From Bacteroidales bacterium MB20-C3-3 (GTDB lineage: Bacteria; Bacteroidota; Bacteroidia; Bacteroidales; UBA932), in contig CP141202.1 of the NCBI GenBank assembly GCA_035609245.1, forward strand, positions 62,001 to 126,000: a stretch of 64,000 bases of DNA, given 5' to 3'. A program made the position numbers and the translations under genes. Under the pieces are notes generated by a model. It ran no database searches and had not been told where the DNA came from. It saw nothing but the letters and a program-made list of their open reading frames with translations. This document shows, in pieces, positions 1 to 7,062 of the stretch; within the stretch, counting starts at the first letter, position 1, and each line of letters begins with the position of its first letter.

Positions 1-1255
1 TATAATTGCTATATGTTTCACTGTAGCCTCTTACAGCATCTGCCAGAGCTAAATAATTTTCAGATGTAGGATCTTCTAAATAATAATCAAATAAGATCCA
101 TTCTATATCACCGGGAAGCATAAGCCCTTTATTCATTGAAAAAATATAGTATGCCATAAATGCTTCTATCTCGGTGTTTAAATTATTAGATAACATCAGG
201 TTTTGTTCTTTTTGAAGAGCATGGACAAGTTCATGTATTAAGTCATTAGCATTTGGTGTATTAGTTTTCCATGAAATGATATGTCCATTATTACTTGAGT
301 AGGCATATGATAAACTATAAGTTTGATTTGGATTATGATTTATGTATATATTTCCGGAAATATTTGAAACAATACTGTTGCCTGCACAAGTAGCATATAA
401 TTCTTCAATTTTATCTTTTACTGATAAACTCTCTTCATCAAATTTGATTTTATCATCCGGAGATTGGTTGTCGTTAGAATCAACATATCCACCCCCTTCG
501 GACCCTGAGCCTCCTCCTCCTCCTCCGGAATATGGATAATCAACGGTCCAACAGTTTATCTCTTCATTTACTTCAATATTTGATATATCCATTGCAGGAC
601 TATTATTATATGTCCACTCAATCCAACTTATATGATAAGTGGATTGACAGTATGTAACAGAGTTTTTTGTAGGGACATTATGACTTGAGACCCTAAGTTT
701 TGATATTATTTTCCCCTCTTCATATTTCCAGCCACCAACATATTGTCCTTCTAAATTTTTATATAATACAAGACCGTCAAATTTTCTGTCTCTAAAAAGA
801 TAAGTCATCTTTGCTAAAGAATTACCGCTATTTCTTACAAACTTCTCTGATGGTACAACAATCATAAAAAACGCCCTGTAGATTCCTTGATTGTTGGATT
901 CAATGACCAAAGATTCCTTATTGACTAAAGACAATATTTCCTGATTACTAGGTTTATGTATAAATAATTTAGTCGAAATAATATCTTGGAAAAGATATGA
1001 TAATGGAACCTCTAAAGTTTTGGAAGTGTCATTGTGAAATATAAGTCCTTTTTCCCACATGGGCATCCATTTGGCATTGGATTTCGTCAAAAAAGAGTTC
1101 TTACTTAACCAGTTTATTGACTTTTTAATCTCTTCCTCTTTTTTTACAAAATAAATTTCCTGAGAAATAGGTGTATTCGTTGGTTCAATTTTTTCACAAG
1201 AGATTATTAACATTGTAAAAATCAATTTTAGTAATACAAAAGATAATTTATTCAT
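1..1255 (-). CDS. Putative secreted lipoprotein with HExxH motif (partial, C-terminus off window)
   Basis: The reading frame is open from ATG at 1255 to the window edge, so about 418 residues are visible and the C-terminus is missing. The N-terminus is a lipoprotein signal ending in LIISC, so the mature protein should be lipid-anchored. A Gly-rich linker (SGGGGGGSGSEGGG) near residue 240 separates an N-terminal domain from a C-terminal one. The C-terminal domain carries HELVH at about residues 341-345, the zinc-peptidase pattern HExxH, followed some 17 residues later by TEIEAF, where a third metal ligand could lie. A metallopeptidase-like role is inferred from this motif and linker only; I do not recognise the family. 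It lies 48 nt downstream of the small secreted gene at 1303-1701 on the same strand, so the two may be co-transcribed. Confidence 0.6.
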   Translation of the reverse strand, partial: MNKLSFVLLKLIFTMLIISCEKIEPTNTPISQEIYFVKKEEEIKKSINWLSKNSFLTKSNAKWMPMWEKGLIFHNDTSKTLEVPLSYLFQDIISTKLFIHKPSNQEILSLVNKESLVIESNNQGIYRAFFMIVVPSEKFVRNSGNSLAKMTYLFRDRKFDGLVLYKNLEGQYVGGWKYEEGKIISKLRVSSHNVPTKNSVTYCQSTYHISWIEWTYNNSPAMDISNIEVNEEINCWTVDYPYSGGGGGGSGSEGGGYVDSNDNQSPDDKIKFDEESLSVKDKIEELYATCAGNSIVSNISGNIYINHNPNQTYSLSYAYSSNNGHIISWKTNTPNANDLIHELVHALQKEQNLMLSNNLNTEIEAFMAYYIFSMNKGLMLPGDIEWILFDYYLEDPTSENYLALADAVRGYSETYSNY

Positions 1256-1302
1256 ATTAATATGTGTAAGTTATTATTTTTTTGTTTCCCTACCATGCCT
1301 AT

Positions 1303-1701
1303 TTACAGCCAATCGTATATTTTATCGTTCATTAGTTCAATTTCACCAACATATTTGTCATCATCGCTTATTATGACGATATTGTAATAACCATGAACAG
1401 TAGTAATAAAATTGTATTTATGAATTGAACCATCGCAGATAATTGGTGATAGACAAATAATATTACCCAGATTATCAATTATATAAAATATATTATTGCT
1501 TTGCAGTTTATTAAATGATATTGAGATAGTATTATCCCCATAATTTATCCACACAGATGGTAATGCATTCAAAGTTCGAGGTCCGGGATTCACTGGCTCA
1601 GTTTTTCTCATCTCTACCTCAGTGCTGTTGCTTTGAGAGTACAAGGAGATTGTTGAAATCCAAAAGAAAGAAATAATTAACAGGATAGATTTAATTTTCA
1701 T
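1303..1701 (-). CDS. Small secreted protein, DUF3244-like
   Basis: 132 residues with a Sec signal peptide (hydrophobic segment at about 5-20, likely cleavage after LYSQ). The rest is rich in short beta-strand-like stretches (NTISISF, IFYIIDNLGNIICL, YYNIVIIS), which resembles the small beta-sandwich proteins filed as DUF3244 in Bacteroidales. The resemblance is of pattern and length only. It lies between a TPR/HTH regulator and an HExxH lipoprotein, all on the minus strand. Small secreted proteins of this kind are often found next to secreted proteases in Bacteroidales, so a partner or inhibitor role for the 1-1255 product is possible but unproven. Confidence 0.55.
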   Translation of the reverse strand: MKIKSILLIISFFWISTISLYSQSNSTEVEMRKTEPVNPGPRTLNALPSVWINYGDNTISISFNKLQSNNIFYIIDNLGNIICLSPIICDGSIHKYNFITTVHGYYNIVIISDDDKYVGEIELMNDKIYDWL

Positions 1702-1840
1702 ATAATCAAATTTTTATATATCCAAAAATACTTACAAAAGACTACCTATCAGTCGAAATCACTGATAATATTTAGTCATTTTTGGATCTGTAAAAATTTG
1801 ATTACTAACGATAAATAGTTTTAGGAAGTCATTGCGATTG

Positions 1841-3532
1841 TTAGCTGGAAATTATCCTAATTTCACCACTGATATAATCGTCAATATTTGATTCAATTTT
1901 CATCTTTTGCGTGAGGCGTTTTTTTCTTCCATAAATGGATTTTTCGTTTGTATAATTAAAAAATACAGTCATTTCTATAGCAGAAAAATTACAACAAATA
2001 AGTGCAATTAGTTTTAAATCATCTGAATTTAATTCAGGGTGTTTTTTTGCAAGATGATCAATGATTCTATTATGCTGAACATTAACAATATCAACAAGGT
2101 CATTTAATACGCCCTCATCGAGATTATCTGTCCTAATAATTGATTTAAAATGCTTGATAAAGGCCTTAGGTGTGGACTCATATCTATATGAAAGATCTAT
2201 TAATTGTCTGATTGTATGTAATTTTCTATCAAGGAATTTTTTTAATTTTTCTTCATTACTGATTGTGGTAGAGATTTCGCAATTTAGAGTATTTGCCCTC
2301 ATTAATGAGCTGGATTTCAACTGTTCTAAAAAAAATCGGATCTCCTCAAGTTCTTTTTGTTTCCTTTTTATAATAAGTAACTCCACAAATAATAAACCGG
2401 CAAAAAATATTGATACTAGAATAATTACCAAAAGTCTGGATTGATTTTTGATTTGCAGATCTTGGTTTTTAATTACCAATTTCTGATAGTCATATCTTTT
2501 TTCAACATCGTAGATATCCATCTTTCTGGCACTATTTATAATTGAATCGGATATTCGCTGTGACAATGTGAAAAAATCAAATGCTTTTTTAAAATCGCCT
2601 GATTTCTCTGCTATAATTTTATTAGTAAGATAATATGATAGAGAATCATTCTTTCTGATATTTATCAATCCGGAATAATGGTAAGCAGAGTCAATCATGT
2701 AAAGAGCTGCATACGATCTACTCAGACAGTTATATACTTCGTCAGATAGTGTTGAGTTATTTTTGTTTCTGATAATAAACAGACATATCTCCTTTGCTGT
2801 TTTGTAGTTACCATCTAAATAATAAGTATTGGCCAGCAATGCCTTATTGTAGAGTAAGCTTACCGAATCCTCTCGCTGTTGTGCCAGTTCAATTGCTTGG
2901 TTAATATAATAGTATGCGCTATCCCTGTTTGTTTGCCCCACTCTATAGTGTTGTCCAATCAGACTTAGTATGGAATTAAGATTTGCGTAGTGCCTCGCTT
3001 TGTTGAAATAATCCTTTGCATTTTTATAGTACTTTATATCTTCGTTGTTCTCAATCAATTTCTTTGAATACAACATCCCTATTCTTGAATTGATTAGTCC
3101 TTTTAGTAAAAAATCAGAACTCTCAGCTGATATCTCTTCGGCCTTTTTGTACATCTCCATTGCCATAGTATTCATGTACATCTCCTCAAGAGAAATACCC
3201 TTATATATAAGTGATTTTGCATACTTATCCCATTCTTTCTCATGTAAATAATAATCAACTGCTAGAGAAATCAAAGAGTCATTAACTATAGGGAGGTAAT
3301 TTTTATGAAGGCATTGGGTATACAAAAGGGCGTAGTAGGCTTTTTCCTGATTTGTTTTAAGTGCACTATATCGGATAGACTTCAATATATTAAGTGAACT
3401 GTCAGGCAAATAGTTCATTAAACTATCTGCTTTTTCTAAACTAATATACACATTACTGTTGGTAATGCAGGATATTATTATAAGTGCTGCAAAAATAAAT
3501 ATTACTATTTTTCTCATAATAATAAATTTCAA
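1841..3532 (-). CDS. TPR / transmembrane / HTH regulator
   Basis: 563 residues. The N-terminus is a lipoprotein-type signal (ALIIISC), followed by about 300 residues of TPR-like helices containing patterns such as AMEMYKKAEEIS and AKDYFNKARHYA. A single membrane segment (LLVIILVSIFFAGLLFVELL) lies near residues 365-390, then a coiled coil, then a cytoplasmic C-terminal helix-turn-helix-like domain (HPELNSDDLKLIALICCNFS...NEKSIYGRKKRL). This TPR-TM-HTH layout recurs in Bacteroidota as membrane-bound transcription regulators that sense periplasmic cues. If both the lipid anchor and the TM segment are used, the protein is tethered twice. A second ATG lies 15 nt downstream (MRKIVIF) and gives a more usual signal length. 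Its target is unknown; the minus-strand genes downstream of it are candidates. Confidence 0.65.
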   Translation of the reverse strand: MKFIIMRKIVIFIFAALIIISCITNSNVYISLEKADSLMNYLPDSSLNILKSIRYSALKTNQEKAYYALLYTQCLHKNYLPIVNDSLISLAVDYYLHEKEWDKYAKSLIYKGISLEEMYMNTMAMEMYKKAEEISAESSDFLLKGLINSRIGMLYSKKLIENNEDIKYYKNAKDYFNKARHYANLNSILSLIGQHYRVGQTNRDSAYYYINQAIELAQQREDSVSLLYNKALLANTYYLDGNYKTAKEICLFIIRNKNNSTLSDEVYNCLSRSYAALYMIDSAYHYSGLINIRKNDSLSYYLTNKIIAEKSGDFKKAFDFFTLSQRISDSIINSARKMDIYDVEKRYDYQKLVIKNQDLQIKNQSRLLVIILVSIFFAGLLFVELLIIKRKQKELEEIRFFLEQLKSSSLMRANTLNCEISTTISNEEKLKKFLDRKLHTIRQLIDLSYRYESTPKAFIKHFKSIIRTDNLDEGVLNDLVDIVNVQHNRIIDHLAKKHPELNSDDLKLIALICCNFSAIEMTVFFNYTNEKSIYGRKKRLTQKMKIESNIDDYISGEIRIISS

Positions 3533-3563
3533 ATGGATATAATCATTTGGATTGCAATATAAT

Positions 3564-3581
3564 CACTTTTCCTCTGAGGCA
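3564..3581 (+). promoter_or_regulatory. Palindrome-cored activator site upstream of tpl leader
   Basis: The 18-nt string CACTTTTCCTCTGAGGCA occurs here and again at 5435-5452 (and inverted at 5397-5414). Its core CCTCTGAGG is a 9-nt palindrome apart from the centre base. It ends 5-6 nt before the -33 element of the promoter at 3585-3614, and the second copy sits likewise before the crp-like gene's promoter. This position suits a class II activator. The Crp/Fnr protein encoded at 5495-6172 is the natural candidate; that is inference. Confidence 0.6.
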
Positions 3582-3584
3582 GAG

Positions 3585-3614
3585 TTGTGGTTTTAAATTT
3601 TTTCCATACATTTG
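3585..3614 (+). promoter_or_regulatory. Bacteroidota-type promoter for the tpl leader
   Basis: TTG at 3585-3587, 19 nt, then TACATTTG at 3607-3614, matching the Bacteroidota sigma-70 pattern TTTG-N19-TAnnTTTG. The predicted start point is only a few nucleotides before the ATG of leader peptide 1 at 3621, so that peptide may be translated almost leaderless. Confidence 0.7.
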
Positions 3615-3620
3615 CAAACG

Positions 3621-3674
3621 ATGAAATTTAACAGCACATATTATTACTCGTATTACTACTTCAACAGGGGTTGA
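3621..3674 (+). CDS. Leader peptide 1, tyrosine-rich (17 aa)
   Basis: ATG to TGA encodes MKFNSTYYYSYYYFNRG: six Tyr codons in two runs of three, plus Phe. The stop codon lies 32 nt before an intrinsic terminator at 3706-3731. A run of regulatory codons just ahead of competing hairpins is the layout of amino-acid attenuators such as those of trp, phe and his operons. Here the sensed species should be charged tRNA-Tyr (or tyrosine itself). The peptide is too short for routine gene calling. No Shine-Dalgarno-like sequence is visible, which is usual in this phylum. Confidence 0.75.
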   Translation: MKFNSTYYYSYYYFNRG

Positions 3675-3675
3675 T

Positions 3676-3714
3676 ACGGGATTGATATGTTATGAAACCA
3701 TATTTGGCTCCCGT
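3676..3714 (+). promoter_or_regulatory. Candidate antiterminator hairpin of module 1
   Basis: ACGGGA (3676-3681) is perfectly complementary to TCCCGT (3709-3714), and ATATG (3685-3689) to CATAT (3699-3703), with a loop at 3690-3698. This hairpin uses the left arm of terminator 1 (3706-3712), so the two structures exclude each other. A ribosome stalled on the Tyr codons would leave 3676 onward free and favour this hairpin. A ribosome at the stop codon (3672-3674) would cover it and favour termination. Derived by hand pairing; no folding energy was computed. Confidence 0.6.
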
Positions 3715-3731
3715 TTTTGGGGGCCTTTTTT
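3706..3731 (+). terminator. Intrinsic terminator 1 of the tpl leader
   Basis: GGCTCCC (3706-3712), loop GTTTTT, GGGGGCC (3719-3725): a 7-bp stem with one G-U pair, then six T (3726-3731). It lies between leader peptides 1 and 2, so transcription would stop here unless antitermination occurs. Confidence 0.7.
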
Positions 3732-3738
3732 GTTTATA

Positions 3739-3831
3739 ATGAATATTAACCGCGCATATTACTACAGCTATTATTATTACCGCACTTACAGGGGTTCGGC
3801 CGTAGTACTATTGTGTAATTCTGAAACATAA
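3739..3831 (+). CDS. Leader peptide 2, tyrosine-rich (30 aa)
   Basis: ATG at 3739 to TAA at 3829-3831. The N-terminal half reads MNINRAYYYSYYYYRTYRG: eight Tyr codons, a pattern close to leader 1 (N-x-A/T-YYY-S-YYY...RG), followed by SAVVLLC and a short tail. Both peptides share the nucleotide string ACAGGGGTT right after the Tyr runs, which suggests the two modules arose by duplication. The peptide begins 7 nt after the T-tract of terminator 1 and ends 27 nt before terminator 2. No equally clear antiterminator pairing was found for this module. Confidence 0.72.
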   Translation: MNINRAYYYSYYYYRTYRGSAVVLLCNSET

Positions 3832-3858
3832 CCACAGAAAACATAAATGAAGTATATG

Positions 3859-3886
3859 AGTCCGGGCCCGCAGCCCGGACTTTTTT
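3859..3886 (+). terminator. Intrinsic terminator 2 of the tpl leader
   Basis: AGTCCGGGC (3859-3867), loop CCGCA, GCCCGGACT (3873-3881): a perfect 9-bp GC-rich stem followed by a run of T. It ends 47 nt before the tpl start codon, so it must be bypassed for tpl expression from the leader promoter. Confidence 0.85.
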
Positions 3887-3933
3887 ATTTAATAACTAAC
3901 TAACAAATTACTTAACATTTAATCATTCAATTT

Positions 3934-5382
3934 ATGAACGAAATTAAATTCCACACAGGCGAAAACATTCCCCTGGAACTTCACAAGGTAAGAATCGTCC
4001 AAAAGTTACATCTTATTCCGGTGGAGGAGCGGCTGGAGGCGATTAACAGATCGGGCTTTAACACATTCAAACTGAATACCCGCGAGGTCTTTCTGGACAT
4101 GCTAACTGATAGCGGCACAAACGCAATGAGCGACGAACAGATGTCGGCAATGATGAGGGCCGATGATGCCTATGCGGGCTCTCAGAGTTTTGAGAGGCTG
4201 CTGGAGGCTGTGCGTGAGGTTCTAGGCGCCGGGCATTTTCTGCCTGTCCACCAGGGGCGTGCAGCGGAGAATATTATTTGCAGGGTTTTTCTCAAGAACG
4301 GAAGTGTTGTTCCCACAAACTACCACTTCACAACTTTTCAGGCGCACACGCTGGACAAAGGGGGGCGGATTGAGGAGCTGCTCTATGAAGATGCACTTAA
4401 GATAGAATCGGATAATCCCTTTAAAGGGAATATGAATATTGAGAAGCTCAGCGCCTGTATAGTTGAGAATGGCCCTGAGAATGTTCCCTTTATACGGATG
4501 GAGGCTTCAACAAACCTTATAGGGGGGCAGCCCTTTTCGCTCGCAAACCTGAGGGCAGTTAGGGGTGTAGCAGACAGATTCGACATCCTACTGGTGCTGG
4601 ATGCCAGTCTGATAGGGGAGAATGCATACCTTATCAAGAGGCGGGAGGCCCAATGGCAGGGTGCTCAGATAGGGGAGATTATCAGGGAGATGACCTCGCT
4701 TGCTGATATTGTTTACTTCTCTGCCAGAAAACTGAGCTCGTCAAGGGGTGGTGGAATTTGTACAAACCGAAGGGATCTTTACTTGCAAATGGAGACCTTG
4801 ATACCGCTCTACGAGGGTTTCCTGACATACGGAGGAATCTCTACCCGTGAGATGGAGGCAATGGCAGTGGGATTGCGTGAAACCCTTGACGAGACTGCAA
4901 TTTCGCAAAGTCCCAGATTTATTGAGTTCCTTGTTGATGAGTTTAAAAAGCGAGGTATCCCTGTAGTAACTCCTGCCGGAGTCCTTGGCTGCCACATAGA
5001 TGCAAAGGCATTTTGCTCTCATGTGCCCCAGAGCCAATATCCTGCCGGTGCACTTGCTGCCGCCCTCTTTATCGCCTCCGGAGTCCGCGGAATGGAGCGG
5101 GGAACCCTCTCATCAGTACGGGACCAAAATGGTAATGATATTCTTGCCGATATTGAGCTGCTCCGCTTAGCTGTGCCGAGGCGCGTCTTCACCCTCTCCC
5201 AGCTTAAATATGTAGTTGACCGTGTTCAGTGGTTGTGGGAAAACAGGCACCTGATTGGTGGCCTCACCTTCTCCTATGAACCCGCCGTTCTCCGCTTCTT
5301 TATGGGCGAACTCCAACCCGTAGGTGACTGGCCGCAAATCCTTGCCGCAAAATTCCGTGCGGACTTTGGGGAGAGTTTGTAG
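3934..5382 (+). CDS. tpl: Tyrosine phenol-lyase homologue (beta-eliminating lyase)
   Basis: 482 residues, a PLP fold-type I enzyme of the tryptophanase/tyrosine phenol-lyase family; TPL splits tyrosine to phenol, pyruvate and ammonia, reversibly. Residues that set TPL apart from tryptophanase are present (Citrobacter freundii numbering from memory): Thr124=T133 (in NYHFTTF; tryptophanase has Asp), Met379/Arg381=M387/R389 (in GMERG) and Phe448/449=F455/F456. Tyr71=Y80, Asn185=N194, Asp214=D223, the PLP lysine Lys257=K266 and Arg404 are also kept. Two departures: the Arg of the D-x-x-R segment (Arg217) is Leu226, and the sequence after the lysine is LSSSRGGG instead of the usual DCLVNIGG type. 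Activity may therefore be altered. The tyrosine leader upstream independently points to tyrosine. A downstream crp-like gene shares its upstream motif. Confidence 0.8.
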   Translation: MNEIKFHTGENIPLELHKVRIVQKLHLIPVEERLEAINRSGFNTFKLNTREVFLDMLTDSGTNAMSDEQMSAMMRADDAYAGSQSFERLLEAVREVLGAGHFLPVHQGRAAENIICRVFLKNGSVVPTNYHFTTFQAHTLDKGGRIEELLYEDALKIESDNPFKGNMNIEKLSACIVENGPENVPFIRMEASTNLIGGQPFSLANLRAVRGVADRFDILLVLDASLIGENAYLIKRREAQWQGAQIGEIIREMTSLADIVYFSARKLSSSRGGGICTNRRDLYLQMETLIPLYEGFLTYGGISTREMEAMAVGLRETLDETAISQSPRFIEFLVDEFKKRGIPVVTPAGVLGCHIDAKAFCSHVPQSQYPAGALAAALFIASGVRGMERGTLSSVRDQNGNDILADIELLRLAVPRRVFTLSQLKYVVDRVQWLWENRHLIGGLTFSYEPAVLRFFMGELQPVGDWPQILAAKFRADFGESL

Positions 5383-5392
5383 TCGCACAGCA

Positions 5393-5456
5393 AATTTGCC
5401 TCAGAGGAAAAGTGTCAAACAACTGAATATTTGACACTTTTCCTCTGAGGCAAATT
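5393..5456. repeat. 27-bp perfect inverted repeat between tpl and the crp-like gene
   Basis: Arms 5393-5419 and 5430-5456 are perfect reverse complements of 27 nt with a 10-nt loop (5420-5429). Each arm contains the CACTTTTCCTCTGAGGCA motif also found at 3564-3581. It could be a double operator for the downstream promoter, an mRNA 3'-end hairpin for tpl, or both. There is no clean T-tract directly after the right arm. Confidence 0.85.
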
Positions 5457-5481
5457 GTGTTTTGGGTTTTTACTATATTTG
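5455..5481 (+). promoter_or_regulatory. Promoter of the crp-like gene
   Basis: TTG at 5455-5457, 16 nt, TATATTTG at 5474-5481 (TAnnTTTG). The spacing is shorter than the usual 19, and a second TTTTG lies closer. The CCTCTGAGG core (5442-5450) ends 4 nt upstream of the TTG, as at the tpl leader promoter. Confidence 0.5.
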
Positions 5482-5494
5482 TAAAAAATGAACA

Positions 5495-6172
5495 ATGGCG
5501 AACAACTGTCAGTTTTGCGAATACAAATCACCGGCGGAGGAGAAGTTGTCAGCAGAGGAGCTTAAGATGTTATCTCCAAATTGCCTGACCGTAAAATTTA
5601 AGAAAGGTGATGTGATTATAAGGCAGGGAACATACTCTACTAATGTTGCCTATCTTAAAAAGGGGCTGGCCAAGATTCATATTGACGGCCCATATCATGT
5701 TCAGGTGGTGAGGATTGTTAAGCCTAGAAATTACCTCGGCCTACCCACTACTTTTGGAGATAAGATAAACCAGTATTCGGTGACAGCGATTGATGAATGT
5801 GAGGTTTGTTTCATAGATATTACAGTATTCCGTAAGATGCTTGAGACTAATCCTGCATTTACCAATCAGATTATGATTGAGTTGTGCAAAAGCGAGCTCG
5901 AGTCATATCAGAAATGTGTGAACCGGACTCAGAAGCAGACCCGCGGTAAACTTGCCGATGTACTTCTGGAATTCGCAAATGTCATTTTTAAAAATGACGA
6001 ATTTACACTTAATGTTACTCAGGAAGAGATTGGAAATCTTGTGGATGCCTCTCGTGAAAGTGTCTCCAGAGTATTCACTGAATTTGGAAAAGATGGGATT
6101 ATTGAGATGAACGGCAAATCGGTGAAAATTCTGGACAAAAATGGCCTGATGACAATTAGCAAGAATGGATAA
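5495..6172 (+). CDS. Crp/Fnr-family transcription regulator
   Basis: 225 residues. An N-terminal cNMP-binding-type beta barrel (FKKGDVIIRQGTYSTNVAYLKKGLAKI, about 35-61) is followed by a dimer helix and a winged HTH at about 170-215 (LNVTQEEIGNLVDASRESVSRV), the standard Crp/Fnr order. Five cysteines are notable: C5 and C8 (a CxxC), C30, and C102/C105. Their number and N-terminal placement recall Fnr-type redox sensing, but the spacing differs from E. coli Fnr, so metal or Fe-S binding is only a possibility. The gene follows tpl and a 27-bp palindrome, and its promoter shares a palindromic motif with the tpl leader, suggesting autoregulation and control of tpl. The glycosylase gene starts 12 nt downstream and is probably co-transcribed. 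Confidence 0.85.
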   Translation: MANNCQFCEYKSPAEEKLSAEELKMLSPNCLTVKFKKGDVIIRQGTYSTNVAYLKKGLAKIHIDGPYHVQVVRIVKPRNYLGLPTTFGDKINQYSVTAIDECEVCFIDITVFRKMLETNPAFTNQIMIELCKSELESYQKCVNRTQKQTRGKLADVLLEFANVIFKNDEFTLNVTQEEIGNLVDASRESVSRVFTEFGKDGIIEMNGKSVKILDKNGLMTISKNG

Positions 6173-6184
6173 ATAATTCTGGAA

Positions 6185-6835
6185 ATGGCTAAACCCGGAT
6201 ATCTCAAATATGGTGAACGGGAGGTTCGCCACCTCTCCACAGTCTGCCCTGAATTGGGTAGAGTCATTGACAGACTCGGCTTTCTTGAACGCCCCGTTGA
6301 ACCTGACCTCTTTACCGCTCTCGCCTCCAGCATAGTCTCACAGCAGATAACAGGCAAGGTGGCGGAGACCATATGGGGCCGGCTTGTGAAAGCGGTTGAG
6401 TTAAAATTGGCGGCTGAGCCATCAAAATCAGTTGAACCAGGTAAGTCGGCTGTTTCTCCGGAAATCTTTTCGCTTCTCTCAACAGAAGAGCTCAGAGCCT
6501 GCGGACTCTCCCAGCGCAAGGCAGAATACATAACCGGCATAGCATCGGCAGCAGTTGAAGGCACCCTTGATTTTAAGAGCCTGCGTAGTTTAGACGATGC
6601 CGATTTTATCAGGGAGCTTGTTAAGCTACGAGGGGTGGGAGAGTGGACTGCCGAGATGATGCTCATCTTCTCTCTTGAGCGTCCCGATGTTCTCAGCTGG
6701 GGTGACTTTGCGATCAAAAATGGCATAAAGAAACTCTTTGGACTTGAGACACTTTCCCGCATGCAGTTTGAAGAGATTCGTGAGACATTCTCACCATACA
6801 ATACCGTCGCTTCGCTCTATCTCTGGGAGCTGTGA
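6185..6835 (+). CDS. DNA-3-methyladenine glycosylase (AlkA-like, HhH-GPD)
   Basis: 216 residues, base-excision repair of alkylated purines. An HhH-GPD domain is clear: SIVSQQITGKVAETI near the N-terminus, the hairpin LRGVGEWTAEMMLIFSLERPDV at about 145-165, and the catalytic aspartate in SWGDFAIKNGI. The stretch EPSKSVEPGKSAVSP at about 80-95 is a low-complexity insertion not expected in the core fold. The length fits the short AlkA-like bacterial form without the extra N-terminal domain of E. coli AlkA. It is 12 nt behind the crp-like gene. Functional identity beyond the HhH-GPD alkylpurine group cannot be fixed from sequence alone. Confidence 0.85.
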   Translation: MAKPGYLKYGEREVRHLSTVCPELGRVIDRLGFLERPVEPDLFTALASSIVSQQITGKVAETIWGRLVKAVELKLAAEPSKSVEPGKSAVSPEIFSLLSTEELRACGLSQRKAEYITGIASAAVEGTLDFKSLRSLDDADFIRELVKLRGVGEWTAEMMLIFSLERPDVLSWGDFAIKNGIKKLFGLETLSRMQFEEIRETFSPYNTVASLYLWEL

Positions 6836-6852
6836 ACCCCCTCTGCGCATCT

Positions 6853-7050
6853 CCTCCCCGGTCAACCGCAGCCCCTCCGGAACTTTTCCTCCTCATCCGC
6901 TTCGCTTCTTCCGGCGGAGGTTCCTTCGTCCCAAAAGGTGTCCTTGACTCCCTCCCCGGTCAACCGCAGCCCCTCCGGAACTTTTCCTCCTCATCCGCTT
7001 CGCTTCTTCCGGCGGAGGTTCCTTCGAGTCTCGGTTGACCGGGGAGGGAG
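6853..7050. repeat. 76-bp direct repeat with inverted flank
   Basis: Positions 6853-6928 recur almost exactly at 6951-7026. The segment CTCCCTCCCCGGTCAACCG (6949-6967) recurs inverted at 7032-7050. The repeat contains a GC-rich core ending GGCGGAGGTTCCTTC that is related, in reverse orientation, to the repeat pair at 7088-7227. No gene is visible here; short frames across it are compositional artefacts. Confidence 0.8.
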
Positions 7051-7062
7051 TACTGCATGCCT

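Noticed and set aside
3790-3867. Antiterminator for the second leader module
   Set aside because: Only a 4-bp GGCC pairing between the region after leader-2 Tyr codons and the terminator-2 arm could be found by eye, so it was not claimed.
5393-5456. The 27-bp inverted repeat as a simple intrinsic terminator of tpl
   Set aside because: No T-tract directly follows the right arm, and the arm sequence is shared with the promoter-proximal motif upstream of the tpl leader, so an operator role is at least as likely.
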